Shown in pieces: positions 35,059-46,800 of a stretch of DNA of 64,000 bases. Below the pieces are notes generated by a model, which saw nothing but the letters and a program-made list of their open reading frames with translations, ran no database searches and had not been told where the DNA came from. The stretch is from Chamaecrista fasciculata. Its lineage: Eukaryota > Streptophyta > Magnoliopsida > Fabales > Fabaceae. Made by a program: the position numbers and the translations under genes. Position 1 is the first letter of the stretch. Every line of letters starts with the position of its first letter. The stretch covers positions 19,704 to 83,703 of the forward strand of contig QANZ01022661.1 in NCBI GenBank assembly GCA_003254925.1. Reading direction: 5' to 3'.

Positions 35059-37951
35059 CTAGTAGGGTTGGCGGGAATGAGGAGAAAATGGAGATGGATA
35101 GTGATGATGATGATGATGATGATGTGGTGTTTTATTATTATTGGCAGTATGATTTTGATGGACAGCACTGTGTTTTTTGGGTTTGGGCTTGGTCTTGGGC
35201 TTGGACTTTATGTGTTGGGCTTTTTGTAGGGTTGTCAAAACTTCTTCCATAGAAGGACGATTCTTAGGGTCAGATTCTAAACATTTAAGGATGAGTTGGG
35301 CTATTTGAAAAGCAGCGGTTAGGGAATATTGTTGGGCTAGTTTTGGGTCCATGATTTTTTGGAGCTTCTTCTTATCACTAAGAGATGGTCTGGTGCATTC
35401 TACTAAACTATGCTCACCTGTGGGCCTTTTTGTGTCCACTGCTGCTAAACCTGTCAACAGTTCTAGTAGCACCACTCCAAATCCATACACATCGCTTTTA
35501 ACATATAGATGCCCTGTCCAAATAACTAAATAATCACCAACCGTATGATGTATGGCTATACAATATGTCTTATCACCATGATGAACCTAAATTGCATATT
35601 TTTTTTAAAAAAAAGTTTAGTCATTGAGATTCTTTTTTCTTTTTTTTTTTTTTAAGTTTTAAAAAGTGATGAAAGACTCCTGATCATTTGATTTTGTGCA
35701 AACAATTTTTATGCTCAGATTTTCCTTAAAAATAATAATCAACTTCTTTATAATTTTATATGACCAAAGAACTTCTAGTGTTCTAAACTATAAAGTAAAT
35801 CATAGTTATATNAAGTTAGGGGACCAAAATTGCAGCAAAAAAAGTTAGAGAACCAAATTGAAACCTTTGCGAAAGCTAGGGGACCAAAAGTGCACTTAAG
35901 CCTAAAATAAATTTAAGAGTACAACTAAAAGTTACTCCTTAATTATTATTATAATAATAAGTAATAGTAATTAAAAAATTTAAAGAGGAATGAATTAAAA
36001 TGTTATTTGTACAAAGTAAAAAATTTAAAATTACTCTTTCCAAGCTGAATAAATGTTTTAGACAATAATTCAAAGTCAGGGAAATTTTATTCATTTAGTA
36101 TTATCTTATATTATATGGCTCCACCTCTTTCTGGTCGTCCACATTTTAAAACTATAATACAAAATTAATAATAAGAGGAAAATTATTATTTGATCCCTTC
36201 TTTTTTACTGCGTTAACGATTTAGTCCCTCATTTATTTTACATACATATTTGTGTGTCCGTTAGGGCACACAAAGCCTCTAGTATATATATATATACACA
36301 ATATCCATACATACCGGTAGCCATATACTCTGGGGCAGCATAACCATAGGTGCCCATGACTCGCGTGGTGACGTGGGATCTTCCATTGGCTGGGCCAAAT
36401 TTTGCGAGCCCGAAATCTGAAAGCTTGGCGTTGAAATCCTGATGATATAAATCAACGACAATATCATATTATAATTAATTAAGCAGGAACTAAGAAAGGA
36501 TGATTAATTAATTAATTATTGAAGTACCTGATCAATCAAAATGTTGGAGGACTTGAAGTCCCTGTAGATAACAGAGTTCTCAGATGTGTGCAAGAAAGAG
36601 AGACCTCGAGCTGCTCCTATGGCTATCCTCAGCCTTACGTCCCACGGTAGTGGTTCTGGTCCTCCTGTTCAATGGTTAAAATTCAATTTTGATCCTCAAA
36701 TTATAGGGAAAATTCTGTTTTACTCCTTATATTTTTTTTATTTCGTTTTGACCCTCAAATGTTTCTATTTATTCTACCTTTAGTCCAAATTAAAACATGA
36801 TTATATTTTGTTTCTATAGTTATCTTTGAGCTGAACATCTAACTTGGACAATTTTTCTCTCATATGTGTTTTTAATAAGGGAGGTGACAAAGAGAGAAAA
36901 AAAAACTCTTTTTTCTTAAAAAGAAAAATTAATTACAAATTTATCTATATCTGCATGCAAGAGCCAGTATGGTCTCCTTTTTTCTTAGGGCAGAGAAGTT
37001 GTCTTTTTGGTATGAAATAAACTAATCTCCCCTTTGGGTTATTTTTTATTTCTTACATTTTGGTTCTATTATAGAGAAAAAAGGTTCTTAATGTAAAAAA
37101 TCAAACTTTTAGGAGTTAAAAATTAATTTTGTCTTTTTTTTAATAGAAAAATAAAAAAATGGATGAAAAACTTCTGAGGAACCAACTGTGTTAAGTTTTG
37201 AAAAACTGAGAGACCAATATAGAACGAAAAATAACTGAGGGACCAATTTGGAACATTGAGCATAACTGAGGGACCAAAATAGGACTTTGGCCAAAAAAAT
37301 CAATTACAATTGTATCTCTAAATTTTTTACTAAGAAGATGATGAAAATTGTTCTTCTGAGCTTTCTAAGTAAAAAATAACAGTGGAAATCGAAAAGAATC
37401 ATGTTTTTGAGTGAGGATAGAGCAAATAAGAAATGAGTTTTAAGGAGAAAACAGAACAAAATGAGATTTTTGACCAATATGAAATTGATATTATGAGTTA
37501 GTTACTTACTTCCAAAGAGATGATTCTCCAAGCTACCCCTCTGGATATATTGATAGACAAGGAGAAAGTGATTCTCTTCCCAACAATAACCAATGAGCTT
37601 AACAAGATTGGGATGAGAGAATTTCCCCAAAAATTTCACTTCACTTTGCCATTCCTCGAAGCCTTGAAGGCTATCAGGGTTGGATTTCTTTACAGCGACA
37701 GGAATTCCAACACCAACCTTGGATGGCTTCAGCGTTTTTTGGTCGATCCATCCTTTGAATACTCTTCCGAATCCACCTTCCCCTAACATGGTGTGCGGTT
37801 TAAAGTTTCCCGTCGCACTTTTCAGCTCATCTAAACTGAACATTTTCAGATTCGGTGTCACTATCTCTCCTCTTTCTGATGACGATGATGATGGAGTAGG
37901 AGTAGTACTATTAGTACTGTTATTTCCATGCTTATCGAAACAGTTTCCCAT
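35059..37951 (-). CDS. PIX13-like: Receptor-like cytoplasmic kinase, RLCK-VII subfamily, PIX13-like
   Basis: Serine/threonine kinase expected at the plasma membrane, acting downstream of receptor kinases in immune or developmental signalling. Four exons join in frame: 37951-37510, 36664-36528, 36438-36315 and 35513-35059, giving 385 residues. MGNCF at the start offers Gly2 for myristoylation and Cys4 for palmitoylation. A Ser/Thr/Asn-rich linker leads to [13 protein letters not shown], then the glycine loop GEGGFG (57-62), the catalytic lysine in VAVKK (Lys88), the YRDFKSSN catalytic loop (Asp183), DFG (201-203) and [10 protein letters not shown]. All key residues are present, so an active kinase is expected. 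The tail is Lys/Pro-rich, then poly-His, ending SRQPY. From remembered sequences it is closest to Arabidopsis PIX13 (At2g17220). Intron 1 consists almost wholly of a transposon; intron 3 carries a Helitron-like element and a single N. Confidence 0.92.
35098..35126 (-). repeat. In-frame trinucleotide repeat encoding a poly-His tract
   Basis: An (ATG)n run on the plus strand reads as CAT/CAC codons on the coding strand and gives eight or more consecutive histidines near the C-terminus of the PIX13-like kinase. Such repeats often vary in length between individuals. Confidence 0.85.
35813..35902. mobile_element. Truncated end of a family-C Mutator-like element
   Basis: It matches the right terminus of the element at 29034-29802, including GGACCAAAATTGCA and the end GTGCACTTAAGCC. 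The rest is cut off by the N at 35812. It lies in intron 3 of the PIX13-like kinase gene. Confidence 0.75.
36104..36282 (+). mobile_element. Helitron-like non-autonomous element, 179 bp
   Basis: It begins TCTTATATTATATGGCTCC directly after an A and ends in a hairpin GTGTGTCC-GTTA-GGGCACAC followed by AAAGCCT and CTAG before a T. A|TC...CTAG|T with a 3' hairpin about 7-10 bases from the end is the Helitron signature. It has no inverted repeats and no target duplication. A related copy lies at 63582-63856. Confidence 0.7.
36674..37475. mobile_element. Mutator-like element filling kinase intron 1 (family B)
   Basis: It is related over both arms to the element at 13716-14678 (for example ATCCTCAAATTATAGGG, AGTCCAAATTAAAACATGA). 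The ends pair as GGTTAAAATTCAATTTTG and GGTCAAAAATCTCATTTTG. A further inverted element (about 36985-37295, with GGGACCAA motifs) appears nested inside. No clear 9-bp duplication remains. One terminus lies about 10 bp from the splice acceptor of exon 2. Confidence 0.7.
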
Positions 37952-38520
37952 GGTGAATTCGCTCCCGCAATATAATTGGGGCTTTGTGGGATGGACGGAG
38001 ATTGCAAAATTGAAACCGTCGTTACTGGATCCTCTATGTTGATATATATATATAGATGTATAAAGGAGATGATCAATTAATGATGTAAACAGCAGTTAAT
38101 TAGTTTCCTCGAAATTATACGAGAAGCTACGAAGAAACAACCAAAGGAGTGAAGAACAGAGAGGTGAGGGAGAGAGAAGGCAGGGCAAGGCCCCAATGCA
38201 AAATTCTTGACTTATATTAATTTCCCTCTTGTCTTTCACATACATATTGTATACTAATAATAATTAAAATACAATATTCGTTTTATTTTGGAGTGTCCCA
38301 CTAGACTTGTTGCCACCTTCATTATTCTTTGCTTTCAGACTCATCTCTTTTCTTTGAACTTCAACTCCATCCATCCTTCATTGACTAGCTAGTTTGATAG
38401 AAACATTCAATGATCAGCGAAAGTTCGATCAATTATATTTGCCACAAAATAAGATAAGATTTAAGGAAAATTTTTATATCTTTATTACAAGATTTTTCAA
38501 TAAATGTTTGACACGCGATA
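37952..38520 (-). promoter_or_regulatory. Upstream region of the PIX13-like kinase gene
   Basis: It precedes the start codon on the minus strand and includes a GA-rich tract (about 38155-38185) typical of plant leaders. No individual factor-binding site can be assigned with confidence. Confidence 0.35.
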
Positions 38521-38529
38521 AAAATTTTA

Positions 38530-39047
38530 GATCAAATGGTCACTTTGATTTTTGGTCCTACATATATGTTCTAATGTTCATTTTGGTCTATTATGTTTTA
38601 AAATGTTTAAATTGGTTCTAAATATTGATAAAATGTTTCATTATGGTCCCAAATTGTTGAATTAATTAGTCATATTTTTCTCGTCTATTGTTTCAAGTTT
38701 AAAGGACTAGTTAAGAAAAACTCGTAGCTCTGAATTCGTCGCATTCGAATTTAAAACGAGAAATATATGATCAATTTTGCTTGTTTGACCATGAAATGAC
38801 CAGTCTACTTTTATGATCGATTTGACCTCGTTTGCAGACAGCTGCAATTGAATAGAGAAATTACTACTCGAGAACAATACATAGCTGTAAACTTGTCATG
38901 TTTGAACTTGAAACAAGTCATATTCAATAGTTTGAGACTAAATTGAAACATTTTGCCAACACTTAGGACCAATTTGAATATTTTGAAATTTAATGGACTA
39001 AAATGAACATTAAGACATACATTTAAGACCAAAATAACCCTTTAACC
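38530..39047. mobile_element. 518-bp Mutator-like MITE (family D)
   Basis: Inverted ends carry TTTTTGGTCC / TTATTTTGGTC and the adjoining CATATATG / AAATGTATG tract. AAAATTTTA flanks both sides exactly (38521-38529 and 39048-39056). The family recurs at 60012-60548, and a diverged relative lies at about 50930-51720. Confidence 0.8.
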
Positions 39048-39485
39048 AAAATTTTATACATGATTAATCACGATAAAAAGAGAATATTAAAAAAGATATT
39101 TTGTATGACCAATAAAAAAACAAAATATAAATTCAATTTATGATGAAAGAAATAATATAATAAAAATATAAAAAAAATTTACTTAAATTCGTTAAAGACC
39201 AAACATCAATAAATGGTTGATTTAAGTAATAAATAATTTAACATTCCTTAAATAAAGTTTTGAATGTAAGACATATACTAAACCTAATTATGTTTTATTA
39301 AAAGATTATTCAAATATTGAGTTTCAAAAGAAAATAACCAACCCACCCTCCACTCCATTTCCTTGCTAATTAATATTTGATAAATGTTATAGTACGTAGC
39401 ATTCAATTCATCAAAGTGAACGGTAGCGTCAGTACACATAATGAAACCCCATTAATATCTCTGTATACATTGATTATACATTATA

Positions 39486-39821
39486 GGTCAAAAGATTAAT
39501 TTAGTCCTCAAATTTTACATTAATTATTAATTTTTTTTTTGATTTTTTTTATTAATTTTATCTTCAATATTTTATATTTTAGTCAATTTTATTATTTTCT
39601 CTTACTTTAGCTTAATATTAACGACGAAATCTACATGACTAATGATATGAGATGTAAAATTGATAGAAAAATAACTTAAATCTTAACTCATATTGAAAAA
39701 CATGATGCAATTTGTCGTTGATTTATTAAAATAAATTAATCAAATAGTAAAATTGATCAAAATATAAAATATTAAAGACGAAATTAAAAAAAAAAAGACG
39801 AAATTAGTGCTAATTTTTAGC
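39486..39821. mobile_element. 336-bp Mutator-like MITE (family A, inverted)
   Basis: The ends are GGTCAAAAGATTAATTTAG and GCTAAAAATTAGCACTAATT. The interior matches the 5159-5506 element in reverse (ATCTTAACTCATATTGAAAA). TACATTATA flanks both sides exactly (39477-39485 and 39822-39830). Confidence 0.85.
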
Positions 39822-39830
39822 TACATTATA

Positions 39831-40320
39831 TTATTTCTCTTCTGGACTATGGGTGATAGCTAATATATAGGGGTGAACAAGAAATTCTAAACCTGGCTTG
39901 ATCCAGCACAGCCCGATGATTTTTCAAGCACGGCTTGGCATTTATTAAATATATATATGTATTATTATTTTATCAATTATATATTAAGAAATATATAAAA
40001 TATTAATTAAATTAATATTTTTTTATTAATAAGTCAAATTAAATATTATTTACTAATATAAATTTTATTAAACTTATATATAATTAATTTTTATCAATAT
40101 ATATAAATTAAAATATACATAAAATAAATAAATAATCTAAATTATTTTTAAAAAAATTAGCTCAATTTGATCCAATGAGATCATATGATTCGGCTTGGAT
40201 CTAATCGGATCAAGTTCTAGATGTGCTCCGCTAGTGTGAGTCAAGTAGTCAACCTCATCATTTATAGTGGCTGGACTACTTCAAACATTAATTTTTAAAC
40301 CGAAGTTTTCCTATATGTAT
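39831..40320. other. AT-rich intergenic DNA before the gap
   Basis: No gene is seen. Scattered gcttgg/gatcc motifs around 39880-39945 and 40180-40215 look like a decayed repeat, but I cannot define ends. Confidence 0.35.
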
Positions 40321-41297
40321 NNNNNNNNNNNNNNNNNNNNNNNNNNNNNNNNNNNNNNNNNNNNNNNNNNNNNNNNNNNNNNNNNNNNNNNNNNNNNNNN
40401 NNNNNNNNNNNNNNNNNNNNNNNNNNNNNNNNNNNNNNNNNNNNNNNNNNNNNNNNNNNNNNNNNNNNNNNNNNNNNNNNNNNNNNNNNNNNNNNNNNNN
40501 NNNNNNNNNNNNNNNNNNNNNNNNNNNNNNNNNNNNNNNNNNNNNNNNNNNNNNNNNNNNNNNNNNNNNNNNNNNNNNNNNNNNNNNNNNNNNNNNNNNN
40601 NNNNNNNNNNNNNNNNNNNNNNNNNNNNNNNNNNNNNNNNNNNNNNNNNNNNNNNNNNNNNNNNNNNNNNNNNNNNNNNNNNNNNNNNNNNNNNNNNNNN
40701 NNNNNNNNNNNNNNNNNNNNNNNNNNNNNNNNNNNNNNNNNNNNNNNNNNNNNNNNNNNNNNNNNNNNNNNNNNNNNNNNNNNNNNNNNNNNNNNNNNNN
40801 NNNNNNNNNNNNNNNNNNNNNNNNNNNNNNNNNNNNNNNNNNNNNNNNNNNNNNNNNNNNNNNNNNNNNNNNNNNNNNNNNNNNNNNNNNNNNNNNNNNN
40901 NNNNNNNNNNNNNNNNNNNNNNNNNNNNNNNNNNNNNNNNNNNNNNNNNNNNNNNNNNNNNNNNNNNNNNNNNNNNNNNNNNNNNNNNNNNNNNNNNNNN
41001 NNNNNNNNNNNNNNNNNNNNNNNNNNNNNNNNNNNNNNNNNNNNNNNNNNNNNNNNNNNNNNNNNNNNNNNNNNNNNNNNNNNNNNNNNNNNNNNNNNNN
41101 NNNNNNNNNNNNNNNNNNNNNNNNNNNNNNNNNNNNNNNNNNNNNNNNNNNNNNNNNNNNNNNNNNNNNNNNNNNNNNNNNNNNNNNNNNNNNNNNNNNN
41201 NNNNNNNNNNNNNNNNNNNNNNNNNNNNNNNNNNNNNNNNNNNNNNNNNNNNNNNNNNNNNNNNNNNNNNNNNNNNNNNNNNNNNNNNNNNNNNNNN
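40321..41297. other. Assembly gap, 977 N
   Basis: Unknown sequence. GC-rich inverted repeats begin immediately after it. Confidence 1.
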
Positions 41298-41905
41298 AAA
41301 ATTGAAAGTTGGTGGGTTAGGTGAGCCAACCCGGCTCACCAGCTTGGTGAGCCGGGTTGGCAAAACCTGGCTCACCTAGGATCTCTAGCTCGCGTGAGCC
41401 AGCTCACGTGAGCCGCGGTTCGCGGCGAGTCAGCTAGAGTGAGCCGGGTTGGCTCACTTTCACGGTTCTATTCAGTGTTGTCATAACCGAACCGGACAAA
41501 GACTCAGACAAGTGTTCGGTTCACAGTCGGATCGATTGAATCGGTCGGACCGGATGACGTAATAAATAATTATTTTTAATATATTAAATATAAACCCTCT
41601 ATATTTTTTTTTGGTCGAAGAGATGCATTAAATCTATTAATTTATTAGATAAGTAAAACAATTGGTAAGAGAAAGCTAATAGAGCCTCACAGTTGGGATG
41701 GTAAAGGCGCTGGGAGTGTGAAGAAAGGGCATGGGTTTGATCCTTACAAGGCTCAAAACAAATTTTTGTAAAAAAAATTGAGAACCGCCGGTCCGGTCCA
41801 GCGGTTGGTTCCGGTTATTTCCGGTCCATTCCGGTTCAATTGGTTGAACCAACTCGCTTGTGTCTTCGGGTAGCGGTCCAACCAGTCTGACCGGCCGTTG
41901 CTATT
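41298..41905. repeat. GC-rich inverted-repeat DNA, hAT-MITE-like
   Basis: 41310-41455 is a compact set of palindromic GTGAGCCGGGTTGG / CCAACCCGGCTCAC units. 41471-41905 starts CAGTGTTGTCATAACCG, a common start of plant hAT MITEs, and contains many CCGGTCC/GGACCGG repeats. Inside, CACAGTTGGGATGGTAA and GGGTTTGATCC resemble A and B boxes of tRNA genes. The right terminus is not clear. Confidence 0.45.
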
Positions 41906-43840
41906 ATATCAATTTGACTTTATGTTATATAAATCTTTAATACTTCACCGTGATATACGTTACTTTATATGTGTGCCAAGTCCATAAACCAAATCCCTTT
42001 CACTTTCTACTTAATTTTCCACCTTCAGGTTCTGTATTCTGGTAAATCCCATCGCTATCTCCATCTATACATTCTCCCTATTATTTTCAAGGCTCGTATC
42101 CCTCTATTTTCTCCTGTGCCCTCAAGTCGTCTTGCCAGTAATATTAATTATTACGAAACCTTGGAATATAAAGAACACAAATGATGACTAGGTAGTGTGT
42201 TTATAAGTCACAATAAGGTTGTGTGAAAAAATTTATATGCAGTTCTTTAAAAATTCTTTCTGTCTTATAATTATATTGATAGATATGGCAAGAGGATTTA
42301 ATCTACTAATATATAACCATATATAGGTAAATATCTTTGTTTCCATGAAAGTTGTGACATGAATTTAATGCTTGTAGATGATTGACCAAATTCATGTCAT
42401 GGACCTACAAACGACTACTACTTACTAGGGCATTGATTAGAAATATAAATAAGAGAGAAAGAGAATAATTTAAAAGGGAAAAAAAAGTTAAATGGGATAA
42501 ACGGAGAGCAATACGCGTTATCATTTTTGTATTTGATGGTGAGTTCGTGACGTGGTGTGTGTGCTTGAACTTCGTTTGTTATTATTGGTGATTGACTTTG
42601 GTGCTAACATATCCAACTTTTCCAGCAGCCTTGGATTTTGTGTATCCCCATCAAATATTTCATATTTGACATTATAGACCCTTTTCACAAACACCCTCGC
42701 TTTCTTTAATACAAATGGCCAATTTTCACTCTAAGAAAGCAATTATATTGAGGATTAGAAAGTCATTATTCACGATTGGTCCATTTTTCCTTTGGGTGCC
42801 TTACAGCTATTGTCTAATTATCTATATATAGAATAAAAAGGAAGAAAAGCCAGAGCTCCATCGAAGAAAGCCAAGTCACGTTTGTACCATTCTTCTTCGT
42901 TTCAAACATGCAATATGTGTATGAATGAATGTGTACACGAACACATATCTTCAACGTCGCCGCCAATAGGGAGGCCAAATCCTCTAGAAACAGAAAACTG
43001 TCTCCATTTCATATACACACGTGAAGGAAATTCCCTTCTCCACCAGCATAATTGGGTAGGTATATTCACTTAAGTTAATAGACTTTATTTTTTAAATCTA
43101 TCCCTCTTGAAAACCATCGGATCTATGCGTATCAAAGATGAAAAATACAGAGTGATCCAATAACGACCCAGTGACAAATTCATTTCTTTCGACAATGATC
43201 TATGAATAATCCAAACACAGCATAGCTTCCTTAGTCATACTTAAGAGCATTTTTTTTTCTTTCCCTTATAATTTACATTTTTTAAAAAATATCTAATAGA
43301 TTTACCTCTCCCTTAGTGCTTTGACAGTCAAAACCATCAAGTGTCTCGACAACCAAGTTTAGTCGATAGAACACAATAATTAAAAGAAAGTTGGAAATGC
43401 AATCAACTTTCACTTTATACAAGTGCCACATTTACCACCACCAGAGGACACTCTAAAGCCTGCCTTAGTCATTGCAAATTCAATCTTCGGAAAATCAACC
43501 ACGTGCCGAAATTGTGGTTTGGGCTTTGAGGAAATCATGCTACCTATATTCCAGTGACTCGGTTTTACTTCTGTTCATATGTAGAACAACAAAATTGCCG
43601 ATTCTACATGAAATCAAATACATACTTAGACATCCCCTCATTTGCTTGAAATGGCATGAAACAAGTGGTGGGTGCCAGATGAATGTTTAATCCTGTACAA
43701 GAACAAATTCCATGTCCATTGCAAGTAAGCAATATGCAAGAATCAAGATTCACTAGTTGAAGTAATATAAAGAGATTTCAAAATAAGCAAGTTAGTACCT
43801 TACCTTGATCAGACTGATATAGATATATCTTTTCAAAATC
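41906..43840. other. Intergenic DNA downstream of the PBL21-like kinase gene
   Basis: AT-rich with no supported gene; it includes the 3' untranslated part of the minus-strand kinase near 43700-43840. The open frames at 41969, 42882 and 43472 lack recognisable features. Confidence 0.4.
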
Positions 43841-46800
43841 TTAGGCGGAAGTTGGACTCATTCTAGGATTTGTTTCCTCTGGAAAGCATTTCTCCAGTTC
43901 TGAAGGTGATTGTGATGCTGTACTATTCACCCCACATTTACGCGATTCTTGGCTCTTACTCTGAGAAAACAGGTACTCCAGTGCAACAACAATATCACCA
44001 ATAAGTGGACGGAAATTCGGCTGCTCCTGGAGACACATAGCAGTGATAGCAATTGCATGATGCAAACAACGTAGGGGGAACTGTCCTTCCAATCGAGGAT
44101 CAACCAGTTGAACAAACTTTCTCCGATCTTTTAAAAACTGGCGAGACTGGAAGCAACAAGAGAGGGTCAAAAGAGACTCAGAAGTTTACATTTTAGGAAG
44201 CAGAAACATACATTTGGCATTCCACAAAATCCCAGTTGAAAAACATTAGGGAGATTACAGGCAAGGTTATTAAGATCGAGATCTCAATAAAGATTGGAGC
44301 GGAAAAAAAGTAAATCGAATCGAGGATCGTAAGATCCTAACTTCTTTTTTTTGCACAAAAAATTAGGATCGTAAAATCTTAACAATTAGGATCGTAAGAT
44401 CTAAACAATTTATATTTATTCTAAATATGTCTAAAAATTTTATTTTTATGGTATATTTACATCTTTGTTGTGTCAAAGATCTTACAAATAAAGATAAAAA
44501 CCAATATAACTTTGATTCTATAGATAAATGTGAAAGGGAAGGGCGGAGAATATGAGAGACTGTAAAAAGTGAAAAGATAAATGTGATTGGTGAAAGGGAA
44601 ACCCTAAATTTGCCTCACTTATGCGTTTTGGGCCAAAAAATTAAAAACAAAAAACAAAAATGTATAAAACACTGCGTTTGGGGCCAAAAAAATTTTTTTT
44701 TGTCTCAGATCATATGGATCGAACGATTCTACGATCTTAACTAGAAAATCGCGATCTTAGTCCGATCCTAACTAAATACGATCTTCTATACGATCCGGCA
44801 AGGTTGGCGTTATTAAGATCTCGATCTTAATAACCTTGATTACAGGATCATCCTATTCTATCACAGGTTGTTTCTTTTGTTTGGTAACATCCTTCACTCT
44901 CTACTTCATCGCATTAAATACACGAGAACACAATATACCAGTGGAATGATCATTAAAGAGGGCATAGTCAACAATAAAAAGGGGAAATTCTTTTAAATAA
45001 ATTAAATAGACAAAACATTTACCCAAGCAACTAAGTTTTGCTCCCCCTGTTTCTTGCTGAGATCTATTGCCCTTCGTCCAGTAATCAACTCCATCAAAAC
45101 TACACCAAAGCTGTAGATATCAGATTTAAGAGTTAATTTACCACTCATAGCGTACTCTGGGGCACAGTAACCATATGTTCCCATGACTCTGGTCGAAACA
45201 TGAGTATTGTCTCCAACAGGACCCAGTTTAGCAAGCCCAAAATCTGATAGTTTGGCGTTAAAGTCATTGTCTAACAAGATGTTTGCAGATTTCAAGTCAC
45301 GATAGATTACAGGTGGATTTGCTTTACAATGAAGGTACTCAAGGCCTCTTGCAGCTCCAACAGCTATCTTCATCCGATCACTCCAACTTAGCAGCTCTTT
45401 ATTTGGTTTTAATTCTAAAAAGAGAAATATCACATTAATGAAGTTTAGTTAATTAGTTTAATAAGATACTAATTCTGGGATGTATCATCAGAGAAGTTCT
45501 TAATAAGGCATGCAGACAATTTCCATAAGTACTGGAAAAGATGTATCCAACCAAAACAGGAAGGAGAGAGGGAAGAACTAAGAACAAAGGAGTTTTATGC
45601 TACAGTACCATCTTACAGTTTCTTCAAAATATAGCCAAAAAGTTTTAGTTTCTACAAATTTACCATCAGTATCCTTTTTAAAAAACCAAATGGAACGGCT
45701 TTGATCCTCTGACAGGTAGGAAGATCAAATATCTAAATATTTACCATCAATATCCTTATACAAAACCTAAATGGAATAGCTTTGATCCTCTGACGGGTAG
45801 GAAGATCAAAGTTCAAACTATTCCCTCCCATGAAGAAATTAGAAACCAAGTAATGCCTCAGGGGAAGAAAATGGGGGTTGGGGGTAATTGTTGTACATGG
45901 CACAAGCTAGAATGGCACCAGACTCCCCAAACAGGCATCATAAAATAGTTGTGATTCATATTTGTAGTCCAATTTTAATTTATTAACAAGGAACTTCACA
46001 TTGAAGATAAAATTGGCAAAAGCTGTACATAATATAGAAACATTCCACAGTCATCACTGAGCATTTGCTTAGAGAAGCAGAAAAACATGATGAGACATCC
46101 TCAGGATCAAATGAAAATAAACTCCGAAGAATAATAACCTAATGAAGTAATTTTTCTTTCTCAGAAAAGATCAGACTTTGAATAGGGAAATGGACACGCA
46201 AGCATAAAGTCATTATTATTTGCTGCGGCAAGTTTTAACATGCTAAACCTTAACAGCTGAACAAAAAAAACACAAGAGCGAAAGTAGCAACCAGGAAGTC
46301 ACAATACATATCAGATATTGTGCAGAAAAATATCAAAAGGAAAGCAACCTCTATATACTTAAAGGCTAAAGCAAAATCTTCCAATGGAGATCTTAAACCA
46401 GTAACTAAACACAATACTAAAAGTTCCATAATACATGAAGTACAGAAACTAAAGCAATAAGAAAGTTAGAAAGCTACCAAAAAGATGATCTTCCAGGCTA
46501 CCCATAGGCATGTATTCATAAACCAAAAGCCTTTGGTCTCCGTCAGTGCAGTAACCAAACAAGGTGACAAGGTTAGCATGGTGTAGCAGGCTTAACATGA
46601 GAACCTCCACAATGAATTCTTGAAAACCTTGTTGACCATCATGATTCAATTGTTTAACAGCGACTAGCTGTAAATAGAAAAAGAAGCAACCAAAATGGAA
46701 AACCAAAAAAAAAAATAAAAATGAGCAAGTTCCACAGTGACAAATGGCACATTGAAAAGCTCAAAACATTTGTCATACAGAAAAGCATGAAAACTTGAAA

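Noticed and set aside
37680-38042. Plus-strand 120-residue frame
   Set aside because: Antisense to kinase exon 1; the sense strand encodes a complete N-lobe.
40267-41379. Open reading frames of more than 340 codons on both strands
   Set aside because: They are made of translated N characters over the assembly gap and have no coding evidence.
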